Shown in pieces: positions 10,513-19,885 of a stretch of DNA of 64,000 bases. The notes beneath the pieces are model-generated. The model did not search any database. It was not told where the DNA came from and worked only from the letters and a program-made list of their open reading frames with translations. Where the stretch lies: contig JABUQX010086941.1 of the NCBI GenBank assembly GCA_015478945.1, positions 15,001-79,000 on the forward strand. Reading direction: 5' to 3'. This DNA is from Trachelipus rathkii (lineage: Eukaryota; Arthropoda; Malacostraca; Isopoda; Trachelipodidae). The position numbers were made by a program, and so were the translations under genes. The number at the start of each line of letters is the position of its first letter. Within the stretch, counting starts at the first letter, position 1.

Positions 10513-11492
10513 AGTGGAAGGACAAAAATATTTAATGTCCTAAGAAAAAAATGGGAAGAATTATATGAATTACTAAAATCATCTTACGTAAATTGTTAAA
10601 TTTAAATCGATTTCTGATTCGGAGATTAATGCGACGTCCGAGATAACAATCTTCAAATTTTTATTTTCAATAATTTTCGAATGTATGGTATGAGGAGGGC
10701 AAGTCCAAGTAAGTCTCTCATCTCTCCCAATAGTATTTGTGCTCAAAGTAGGTTTTTCAGAAGTCCTTAATGTTAAAAAAACTTCTTTTCTCTGAAGCAT
10801 TAACACGGGTAAAATTGCCAAGATTTTGCAACACGATGTAAGATATTTGGAAATTGTGACTGCGAACCAGAAACTAGTCCACTATTGCTGTTTTTGGCGA
10901 CCTGTGCTGTGATGCCATTTCAACTTCCATAACATCCCCATTCTGCTTTCACTAAATCTTCATTTGGGCTTTCGAGATGTTCCTTGTAAAATTTACACAA
11001 TCTTTTATCTTCTCATATGGCACATTAATCCTGTTCGGTATGACAAAATTGCAAGGAAAATTTAAAAAACACTCTCTCCTAATGATGATAATAAATCAAT
11101 GTACAAAAATGGTATAAAAATGGATGTGGGCGAGATAATAAGTCTGTGGGTCGGAAGTAGGAAAGTGGGTCTGTATTTTTGGAATCTTGTTAATTCTTGT
11201 GAGCAATTTTCAATACTCAGTTCACATTCAGATGCGCTTACACATTCTTCAAAAATCAGCTGAAATTCTAATGTTGCATTTTCTCTGATGGTTTTCAAGT
11301 TTAGTTTTAACTAATGTGCCGGCTAACGAGATTTGTTTCCTAGACAGCGACAAATTGATAATAAAAAATTATTTAAACTTCTGGCACTTTATATTATTTT
11401 AACGGATATGATACTTAAAAAATTGTTTTAGTGTCTAGGAAAATTTCGGGGGGGGCCATGCCCCCGCTGGCCCCCCCCCCCAAAACCACCTG
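10318..11492 (-). mobile_element. Decayed hAT DNA transposon
   Basis: The left end reads CAGTGGCGTATCCAG followed by a T-run and G-run, the typical terminus of hAT elements of the CAGTGGCGTA type. The right end (about 11,440-11,492) has the matching G/C runs and, on the minus strand, starts CAGGTGG, a mutated terminal repeat. Between them lie minus-strand remains of a hAT transposase. TA-rich flanks on both sides fit an 8-bp target duplication such as tatatata, but it cannot be proven in this sequence. The element is inactive: the coding region is broken by several shifts and stops and invaded by an AT tract. Confidence 0.7.
10579..11298 (-). pseudogene. hAT transposase remnant
   Basis: The clearest part is the C-terminal dimerisation region at 10,579-10,860 (minus strand). 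FPNILHRVAKSW in one frame is followed in another by ILPV, EVFLTLRTSEKP, TNTIGRDERL and a His-Ile pair. This tracks the hAT dimerisation signature of LPV, a Glu-x-x-Phe-x-Thr-Leu-Arg block, a Gly-x-x-Arg-Leu block and Ile-His. Further upstream on the minus strand, 11,062-11,298 contains FIPFLYIDLLSSL after a basic stretch, like the middle part of ZMYM-type hAT transposases. Frames change at least twice and stops intervene, so no functional protein is made. The N-terminal zinc finger and the first catalytic region were not found. Confidence 0.65.
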
Positions 11493-11504
11493 TATTATAT
11501 ATAT

Positions 11505-11701
11505 ATTCAGCTTTAACACGACCACTCACGGGCAAAGCCCTAATCTAGGAGGCGGTGGGGTGCTCAATTTTTGTCTGAGCAAGGACGGAGCCAAGAAGAG
11601 AGTCAACACACACTCAGAATGTCCAACCAGTGACGAAACCTGGGTCCTTTTCGCTTAAGTTTGGGCGCAGTGCTCTAACAAGCTGAAGCTGACCGGATGC
11701 C
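11505..11701 (-). repeat. tRNA-derived SINE, copy 1
   Basis: On the minus strand the head reads 'ggcatccggtcagctt' then 'gttagagcactgcgccc', like a tRNA D-arm and anticodon arm. 'gacccaggtttcgtcac' follows as a degenerate B box. The body then contains 'cttggctccgtccttgctc' and 'cctagattagggctttgc'. The same body segments occur at 54,230-54,340 behind a different tRNA head, so the two are related SINEs. The SINE starts immediately beyond the hAT element, with about 12 bp between. Confidence 0.75.
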
Positions 11702-12230
11702 ATTTTAGTGTTGATCCATTCCTTCTTGACTTTATACGAGCGCGACTCCACCCGAAATGTCCATTCTTCTTATGTTCTTATAAATAAATAACTAAATCCA
11801 AATGATGTTGGTCCACTTATTAATTTAATTTGAATTAATGATGCAAAAAGAATCGATGATTAAAATTTTTTGTGCTCCGCCTTTAAATTAAAACATAATT
11901 TTATTTTTAATTTTGGTTTAAATTTTATAAAAAATTTTGCAATTACTATTTCTTAAAAAAGTTTCAATCACAGTGGCTCCTCTCCCGTTATATTATAAAT
12001 AGATTTTATTTTTTAATTTTTGTTTAAAATTTTTATAAAGATTTTTGCAATTACTAAATTTCTAGAAAAGTTTCTCACAGTCTGAAACAAAGTGTTCTGG
12101 TGGAGTGAACCATGCTCCTTCACCAGGCACTGCAAACTTCTAATGCCCTCTGCAAGCTCCTTTGTGTTTTCTTGGTACTGGCCTCTCTCCTTAATTCCTT
12201 TCTTAACCTTTTCTCTGTTTCTTTTTCCAC
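11702..12230. other. Unique AT-rich stretch, nothing recognised
   Basis: No gene, RNA or array is recognised. A near-duplicate phrase 'ttttatttttaattttggtttaaa' / 'ttttattttttaatttttgtttaaa' occurs at about 11,898 and 12,005, suggesting a short local duplication. Confidence 0.4.
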
Positions 12231-12249
12231 TATATATATATAATTTATG

Positions 12250-12295
<46 letters not shown>

Positions 12296-12400
12296 CTATA
12301 TATATATATAATATATATATATAGTATATTATATGATATATATATATATATATTACTATATATAGTATATATAGATATATGATAAATAGTAGTAAGGATC
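12230..12400. repeat. Interrupted (AT)n block
   Basis: TA-rich DNA with scattered C and G interruptions. The long Tyr/Ile minus-strand frame at 12,013-12,627 runs through it and is not a gene. Confidence 0.8.
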
Positions 12401-12648
12401 AATTGGTTGATTATCAAGCTTCCCACCTTCATAAATACATATCGATTGTATGAATTCGAACACATTTTCAAATAAAATTGTGAAGTTGGAAAATGCCTTG
12501 AAATATCAAGAATTGCCCCTGTTAAATGATTAATGCAAGCGGTTTCACACGCCTCTAATAAAATATTAAGATAACATAAACCTTTACTTAATGTATATAT
12601 ATAGATGTAATTTACTTTTATATTCATTATTTATTTCATCTTGATTGG

Positions 12649-12653
<5 letters not shown>

Positions 12654-12699
<46 letters not shown>

Positions 12700-12800
12700 A
12701 AGCTGCAATTTCTGAACATAAACGACTAAATGTTGCTAGAGAACTTGCATAAGTCGTTGCGCAGCATTTAGCTGCCGTCCCAGTTTTTTTTTTTTTTAAT
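12654..12800. other. Poly-A tract, hairpin sequence and poly-T tract
   Basis: About 43 A residues (12,654-12,697) are followed by about 90 bp containing an 11-bp hairpin: CTAAATGTTGC at 12,726-12,736 pairs with GCAGCATTTAG at 12,761-12,771 with one G-U pair. A T-run follows at 12,785-12,799. The origin is unknown; it could be a small retroposed or foldback unit. Confidence 0.5.
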
Positions 12801-13285
12801 ATGTTGCCCAGTATAGTGAGTACATAAAACGAAATGAAATTGTAAGGTGGGTGGACCGGACATTGCTTCGAAAAATATATAGGACCTGTTTTTTTTTATG
12901 ACTGCTTCGTCAGTTTTTTTTTTTCGTGTTTTTAAAATATTGGCTCAGCGATATGATACTAAACAATTGAATGTTTAAGTGGTAAATGGAACATAATTGC
13001 ACAAAGTTCGAATATTTGAAGTTAAGTTATTTAACAATCGAGCTTTTATATTAAGATATTTTTGTATAAAAAGTTGAAATCGCCGGATACCCATCCTATT
13101 ACGGTAATATATAGTTAATGAATATAGGTATATTGTATATATATATATATATGATATATATATATATATAGTATATATATGAGTATATAATATATGGATT
13201 AGAGTATATAAATAGTATATATATATGTTTTATGTACAGTTCTTTTATAATTTAAAACTAAAACGAATAACCGCTCTAGAGTAGA
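12800..13285. other. Unique AT-rich stretch
   Basis: No gene is recognised. A short interrupted (AT)n tract lies at 13,135-13,225. Confidence 0.4.
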
Positions 13286-13289
13286 CTGG

Positions 13290-13400
13290 CTAGAATGTCA
13301 GGAGTCGGGGTCTCTCGGCCTCTAGGTGGACGACGGGGTGGGACTTTGTCCCCCCCTCTGTTCCCCGATGTCGGCTCGAGCCCCGTAATGGAAATATATG
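13290..13400 (+). repeat. Dispersed repeat family, first part only
   Basis: It carries 'caggagtcggggtctctcgg', then 'acgacggggtgggac' and 'ttccccgatgtcggctcg', matching the first part of the unit at 70-200 and 59,395-59,420. Confidence 0.65.
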
Positions 13401-14520
13401 CTTCCTTGAACCTTAACCTCAACTTACTCGCATAGTTATTGACTAAATAAAAGTTGCTTAAAAACTGAAATAGATATTATTATTATGTATTATTATTATT
13501 ATTATTATTAATTATTATTGATTATTATTATTATTATGTAATATTATTATTATTATTAATTATGGCAATATACTATTATTAATACTGTGTGTGAAGCTAC
13601 CGAGGTAACCGTAAACTTACGGAACTATTTTTATCTGCTTACTAACCTAACCTAACTTAACCTAACTTACCTCTTATAAAACAACTTTTTTTTAATATAA
13701 CAGTTTGTGATCAGGAAACTTAGGAAGGTTCAGGTTGTACGCTAGCGCCTTGTGAGGTGGTTGACTTATTCTCACTAGTTCCAGCAAGTACAGTTTTCTA
13801 CAAATTTGTTATTAAATTATTATTGTTGATTATTATTAGGTTATTATTATTAATTATTGATTCATTATTATTATTAATAATTATTATTATTATTGATTAT
13901 TATTATTATTAATTATTATTATTAATTATTAATTATTATTATTGTTGTTGTTGTTGTTTGTTAGCTTGTACTATATAGTAGGATAATAAGTATGACGTTA
14001 AAAAGAGATTTCTTTTAACAAAGGTAGTGGAGCAAAATAATTCATAAAGAGAAATGGCTTTTTCTTTACAAAAAGAATTTTCTAGGTCGGCAAAAATCAA
14101 AGCTTTTAGCAATATTAGCCCAGGATATATAAAATTGTATTGAAAAGGTGTCAGAAATTTAGAAAAAAGTACGTATCTAGAATTTGGTCAATTCAGCATT
14201 TTTTGTGCTCTATTTTCCTCACTAAAGGTAAGAACTAAAATTTCTCAAAAAATAATTATCTAAATATTTAATTCACATTTGTGTGATGTTATAACAATAG
14301 TAATGCATTGCAATATATTTTCTATTGTTTTCAATTACTAACCAATTTGAATAAAAAAGTTCAATCTTGTTACGATATGAAAGTTTGGTGTCCATTGTGT
14401 TCGGATTTAGTGTGGGCGTTCTGTGTGTGGGTGTTGTGGGGTGGTTGCGGGGCGGTCGCGGGTAGGTTTTTAAAATAAATCGCTTAAGCACTAACTGGAA
14501 GCTGATATGCACAAAGAGCC
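13400..14520. repeat. Scattered (ATT)n runs in unique DNA
   Basis: Short interrupted TTA/ATT runs occur at 13,474-13,560 and 13,818-13,950, ending in a (TTG)4-5 run. The rest is unique, including a G-rich patch at 14,398-14,465. No gene is recognised. Confidence 0.6.
13643..13669 (-). repeat. Interstitial TTAGG telomere-like repeat
   Basis: The plus strand reads 'taacctaacctaacttaacc' followed by 'taactta', about five degenerate units of CCTAA, the complement of the arthropod telomere repeat TTAGG. A two-unit match lies at 5,253-5,262. The tract is too short to be a telomere. Confidence 0.7.
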
Positions 14521-14878
14521 TATATATATACATATATAGTATATATATAATATATAGTATTGTGATTAGTTAAGGTATTAATAGTATATGTATATAGTTG
14601 TTGATGTAGCTGAATAAAATAACTTCCGTATAGAATATAAACCCAGTTTCTGTAAGCCCTTAGAAGTACTGGTATATATATATATACGCGTATATAATAT
14701 AGTATAGTGATGTATATATAGTATAAGTATATATATATATATATATATATGTATAGTATATAGTATAGTGTATATATTATAGTATTAGTGAGTATATATA
14801 GTATACGTATAGGTATACTGGCTATATAGATATAGATATATATAGGATATATAAAGTATATTAAATAATATATATTAG

Positions 14879-14910
<32 letters not shown>

Positions 14911-14960
14911 TATGTATTATGTATATTAATATAAGTTATATATATTAGATATAATAGTAG

Positions 14961-14995
<35 letters not shown>

Positions 14996-15133
14996 TATAG
15001 TATATATATATTATAGTTATAGTATGATATATTAATATATATATAGTATATATTTAGGTATAGTATATATATTAGTAATATATAATATATAGTATAGTAT
15101 AGTATATATGATATATTATATATATATATATAT

Positions 15134-15165
<32 letters not shown>

Positions 15166-15340
15166 GGTATATAGTATAGTAAGATATATGATAGTATATA
15201 GGTATATATATAGTATATATAGTAGTATTTATATATATATGAAGTATATATAGGTAGGGGTATTAGGTAGGTATAGGTTAGTATATATATTGATATCATA
15301 TATAATGATATATATATATCATATATATATATTATGATAT
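14521..15340. repeat. Long degenerate (AT)n block, G-interrupted
   Basis: Nearly 800 bp of TA-rich DNA in which interruptions are mostly single G ('tatagtata'). The minus-strand Tyr/Ile frame at 15,072-15,299 is repeat translation. Confidence 0.85.
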
Positions 15341-16440
15341 ATGTGTCTTTTGTTATGTTCTCTTAAACCAAATAAAGTTTCTGAATTTCATTTTTCATTT
15401 TCATTTTTTACTTTAGTGTGGTGGGTGGTGCGTTAAAAAATATTTTTATATAGTTGTAAGCTGTTATGGAAATGGTACAGAAATGCTTAGATTAGTTTTA
15501 AGTTTCATTATAATAAAAATTTGTTTGTGTATGTGGTAAAGCACAATTACTTACTATATATATATATAGTATCAGAATATACTATTTATATAAAATAGAT
15601 ATAGCTATTAATAATATATATATTTATATGATGATATATTAGTATATATATATATATATAATATATAATATATGTATATATTTAATAGTATATATATATT
15701 ATCAGTATATTGGGACAAAATATTTCTGGGCAACATATTGTTAGAAAATATCACCAAAAGTAGTTAGCAAAGAAATAAGCAAAAGAGTTCCTGAATGTGC
15801 AAAAACAGATTCCAGTTGTTACTTTACATTTTCTATACTTTCTTCAGTTTTTGATGCTGGATATAGCCATCAAAAGTTTAATTGAGGTTTTCTTCCCACA
15901 TTTCATTTGCAAAACATATTCAATTTTTTTTAGATCAACCAAGGAACCTTTTTGAAAAAACTGAAAGATCGATCTGCTGACGCTGTAGACGCAGGAACTG
16001 TAAAGGACAGCAAATAGAAGAAACAAATTAGTTTTTGAGACAGAACCAAATTTTTAAGCTTTTTTAGAATATGCTAACCAAATGAGAAACACAGTTCTCA
16101 AGGAGGAGATTAAGACGAACCCCTTTTTCCGACATACTGAGTGTTTAAAAATAATCAAGAGAGAATCACATAAAGTAAAAAACAGCAGTTCTCAACCGAG
16201 GATGATAAGACGAAGTCCCCCTTTGTATGAGAAGAAGAAAAAAATAGAATATAAAGGCGGTTTTTAGATTTGGGCAAGTTTTATCTTTGCCAAATCGAGA
16301 GGACGTAACCTTGAGTTCATTTTCGATGAAAAAAACCGAAATGGAACATGTCTTGCAGGGTTTTGAGGGTTTGTTTACATTTTAACAGCACGTAAACCTA
16401 AGCCTATAAAGGCTATTAATTAGGGAATTTTTTAGTGTTA
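15340..16440. other. Unique DNA with a small duplicated motif
   Basis: Two related ~40-bp stretches, 'cagttctcaaggaggagat' at about 16,092 and 'cagttctcaaccgaggatg' at about 16,186, each continue into 'aagacgaa' and a C-rich run. CAG..TTCTCAACC resembles a hAT-type terminus but is unproven. An interrupted (AT)n tract lies at 15,555-15,710. Small ORFs at 15,844-16,026 and 16,082-16,267 are not recognised. Confidence 0.45.
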
Positions 16441-16815
16441 TAGTTTATATATATATAATATATATATATATATTATATATATAGTATATAGTTATAGTAT
16501 ATATAAGTTATAATATATAAGTAGTATATATTAGTATATATATTATATATATATTATATTAGTATATATTTATATGAGTATATATATATATCATATATTA
16601 TATATATACGTTTTACGGGTTATTACATATAGCTTTTTTAATTTCGTAGTAATATATATATATATATATATATATTAGTGATATTATATAATACTTAGTA
16701 TGTAGTAGTAATATAGTATATATATGATATATATTATAATATATATATATATGATATATATATTATATATATATATTATATATAGTAATATTATATTATA
16801 TATTATATATTATTT
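16440..16815. repeat. Degenerate (AT)n block
   Basis: TA-rich DNA with mostly G interruptions, broken by a short unique piece at about 16,610-16,650. Confidence 0.8.
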
Positions 16816-17420
16816 TTAGAGAAGCGGAAACATGGTTTGAAACATGAATAAATTTGATTGAAAGATTTTTGGACAAAAATCGATTAAAATTTCTCAATTT
16901 TGTAAGTTTTTTTATAATTAATATTTCAACGCAGTTCTTTGGGAAATACATAATTAAATATATTTCGAAGATAATATAGTGGTTCGAAAAGAGGCTTGAA
17001 AAAACATCTAAAAAAAAACATTTTTTTTACGATTGTCAACGTGTACGGTCATCAGAACTGAAGAAGAATAAAAAGCAAGAATGAAATAAGACCAAAAAAG
17101 GAGCAAGCCTTAGACGGAATGGAAGAGAAAATTTCGCAATTTTTCGTTTTTATAAAATTGTCTTCCGTTTGGAAGAAATTTGACAAATCAAATGGAAATA
17201 TTGAAATTCCTTCCGTTTGAAAGAATTTATGACAAAATAACAAAGAATTCGCTGATGGGGAACAAGAAAAGAAGAGAAAAAATGTCACGAGGTCAGGTAT
17301 TTTCACCAGATAACGATAACAATTGATAGGGAAAAAAATACACAGACCTTATCACTCAAATGTCTTAATATGCATTAGTTTTTATTTGTCTTCAAAATAT
17401 TATTTATTAGTTTATAATAG
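16816..17420. other. Unique DNA with a short duplicated motif
   Basis: 'cttccgtttggaagaaattt' at about 17,162 and 'ccttccgtttgaaagaattt' at about 17,210 are a degenerate ~50-bp tandem pair. The 84-codon minus-strand frame 17,052-17,306 is not recognised. Confidence 0.45.
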
Positions 17421-17424
17421 TCAA

Positions 17425-17515
17425 TCATGCAATGCATGATGGCATGCATCGATGCATCATCATCGATCATACCATTCATCAATGGCCATGCATCATCATG
17501 CATCAGTCATCAATA
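17425..17515. repeat. ATGCAT / CATCATC palindrome-rich cluster
   Basis: Within about 90 bp the sequence uses almost only the words ATGCAT, GCATGC, ATCGAT and CATCATC, giving many overlapping small palindromes. Confidence 0.75.
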
Positions 17516-17879
17516 TGAAAAGATTATGTCCGTAAGACATTAGATTTTGTGGCAAACTGCATTAAAATGTTTTTTTTACAAATTTAATTTTCAGAATTGT
17601 TCAAAGTTTATTATTGCTCACGAACGCACGCCCTTTTCGTGATCATCATAAGCGACCTTGTTATCATCATCCAGAATCTCGGAGTAATGTGATTACATGA
17701 AAAAAATTATAGCAATGAATTGTGAGAAGGGGGTAATTAATCGATATATGTTCTTGTAAAAAGGTAGTGAAATTTGTGCCCGTAAATTTAGTCTGGAAAA
17801 ATGACTTATTGACTCGGCATCGATATCGGAAAATCCGCCAGGCATGGACTGGAAATTTGAATCGTACTCCCATCACATA
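17516..17879. other. Unique stretch, nothing recognised
   Basis: A 69-codon minus-strand frame (17,667-17,876) shows no recognisable domain. Confidence 0.4.
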
Positions 17880-18162
17880 ATATATAATATATATATATAT
17901 TATATTATTTTATATTAGTATTAATATATAACATATATATATATTATTATTATATATTATAAATATATATATATATATATATATAATATATATATTTTAT
18001 AGTATATATATATATAATTATACTAATAATATATATATATATTAATATATCAATATATATACTATATATATATAAATATATATATATTACTATATAATAT
18101 TATATTATATAGTTATATATAGTATATATAACATTATATATATATATATATATATTAATATA

Positions 18163-18197
<35 letters not shown>

Positions 18198-18337
18198 ATA
18201 TTATATATATACTATATATATATATATATAATGATAATAATCATAATATATTATTATACTATACTATAATATATATAACTATATATATATAATATATATA
18301 TATTATATATATATATATATACTATATATATATTATT

Positions 18338-18368
<31 letters not shown>

Positions 18369-18570
18369 TATATTATATTTAATTTCGTATAATATTTTTA
18401 TTATATATATAAATATATAGTATATATCATATATATTATATATTATATAATATATATCATATATATATCATATATATATATATACTATTTATATATAATA
18501 TTATAACTATTATAATATTTTATATATATAGTATATACTATATATATATAATAGTTATATATACTATTAT
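17880..18570. repeat. Long degenerate (AT)n block, mostly C-interrupted
   Basis: About 690 bp of TA-rich DNA in which 'actata' interruptions dominate, unlike the G-interrupted block at 14.5-15.3 kb. Confidence 0.85.
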
Positions 18571-18609
18571 ATGGCACTGAAATTTGATTGATGTCTTGTT
18601 GAATTAACA

Positions 18610-18985
18610 ACAGAAAGGGTTCGTCCAGTATAAGTGCTTCATTCGATATATGTTTTCTTGATATCGATCAACACATGTATGCATGTTCTTTTTAAACTCG
18701 CGACATATTGTAGAGGCGAAGATTGCCTAAAATCTATTCCTTTATTGTAGCAATAAAATTTCTTTGTTAAAATTATTTAATAGGCAACATTGATCGAATC
18801 AGGAATCCAAGGAAAGGTCCCATATAAGACTTCTAATGTTTTCTTGATTCGGTCAACGCACATACGGGTAAACATTTTTAAAAGTCATCCGGGGTATATT
18901 GAAAGAAAACATTAGCCGGGACATTTGTAGCAAGCCAGACAATTACTGAAATCTAGTTTCTTTATTTAGTGATAAATTTTGTAGA
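18610..18985. repeat. Degenerate tandem duplication, about 190 bp offset
   Basis: Matching landmarks in both halves are 'atgttttcttgat' (18,650 and 18,836), a 'catattg'/'gtatattg' block (18,704 and 18,894) and 'ctattcctttattgtag' versus 'ctagtttctttatttag' (18,734 and 18,953). Spacing grows from 186 to 219, so indels have accumulated. No coding content is visible. Confidence 0.55.
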
Positions 18986-19198
18986 AGGAAAACGTATTAA
19001 AACATGACCTGAAATTATGCAAGTCATAGGAAATTCGAAAAGGAGCCTGAAGGTTCGCATTGGAATCCAAAATGAGTTTCCGATCACAATTCAAAATTAA
19101 TTGAGAATGAGAGACAGTCTGTATATCGCTCGATAGTGTTTGCCTGAGTTACGCTCTGGTCCTTAAATACAGTGATTAGTGTTACAATTCTTTCGTAT

Positions 19199-19408
19199 GT
19201 CTTAAGCGGTTTTTTTCTTCTTTTTCTTCAGTTTTGATTTCGGTGTCTTTTCCTCATCTTCAACTTCCTCTTTGTGTTTCTTTTTAGCTCTGTCAACGCG
19301 ATCTTCATCTGGTGATATAGGGAGGCCACAATTTGCTAAGTTTGGTGGCTTCTTTCTAGTGCAAGGCCTTATATAAGATAATAATGGTGGGATGTTATAT
19401 AAATTCAT
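19199..19408 (-). CDS. Small lysine-rich ORF, function unknown
   Basis: A 68-codon frame starts with ATG at 19,408 on the minus strand and ends in TAA. The first 30 residues include IPPLLSYIRPCTRKKPPNL, the middle is acidic and basic, and the tail is almost pure lysine. A charged, lysine-rich tail is typical of nuclear or nucleolar proteins and also of low-complexity chance ORFs. A second minus-strand open stretch with KRKRK lies just upstream (19,503-19,622), so the two might be exons or pieces of one degraded gene. I do not recognise a family. The codon mix is less biased than the surrounding AT repeats. Confidence 0.25.
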
Positions 19409-19499
19409 ACTTTAAATGAAGTTTTATTCAACATAAATAAGAAAGTAACAATCTCGATCTCACTGTCAATGCTCTCTCTCCCTTGAAATTCCTTCTTGT

Positions 19500-19622
19500 T
19501 TATATGCCTGTGTAACTAGACTTCCTTTTTCTTTTGGGTGACCTATGTTCTTGAGTTTTAAGTTTCGAAGATTCCGCTTCCGATGGCTTAGTAGGCTGTT
19601 TTTTTAAATACGAGCCTTCTAA
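19500..19622 (-). CDS. Second short lysine/serine-rich open stretch, unknown
   Basis: Open on the minus strand from a TGA at 19,623-19,625 to a TAA at 19,500-19,502, with no ATG. It encodes 40 residues including EAESSKLKTQEHRSPKRKRK. The basic cluster PKRKRK looks like a nuclear localisation signal. It lies about 90 bp upstream of the lysine-rich ORF on the same strand but in no demonstrable continuity. It could be an exon fragment, a pseudogene or chance. Confidence 0.2.
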   Translation of the reverse strand, partial: LEGSYLKKQPTKPSEAESSKLKTQEHRSPKRKRKSSYTGI

Positions 19623-19667
19623 TCAATAAATTACTATAATATTACAATAATTTTTTATTATTATTAT

Positions 19668-19766
19668 TATTTTTTACATTTTCTTAGTGTGAAATTTATA
19701 TCAGGATTCCAAAATCGTATTCCTTTTCGCTGTAGCTATTGTAAGTTTTTTTGAGATATATATATC

Positions 19767-19797
<31 letters not shown>

Positions 19798-19885
19798 TTT
19801 ATTTTTTTTTTTTTTTTTTTTTTTACATTTTCTCAGGGCAAACTTTGGACCAGCGCATTCCAGCATGTATTCCGGTTTTTACAGT
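19668..19885 (+). repeat. Two partial copies of the dispersed repeat (second part) with poly-T
   Basis: The first copy at 19,675-19,765 has 'aggattccaaaatcgtattc' and 'gctgtagctattgtaag'. The second at 19,824-19,885 has 'ttacattttctcagg' and 'catgtattccggttttt'. They are separated by an (AT)n and a T-run (19,779-19,823), the same T-run that precedes the motif in the other copies. Confidence 0.6.
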
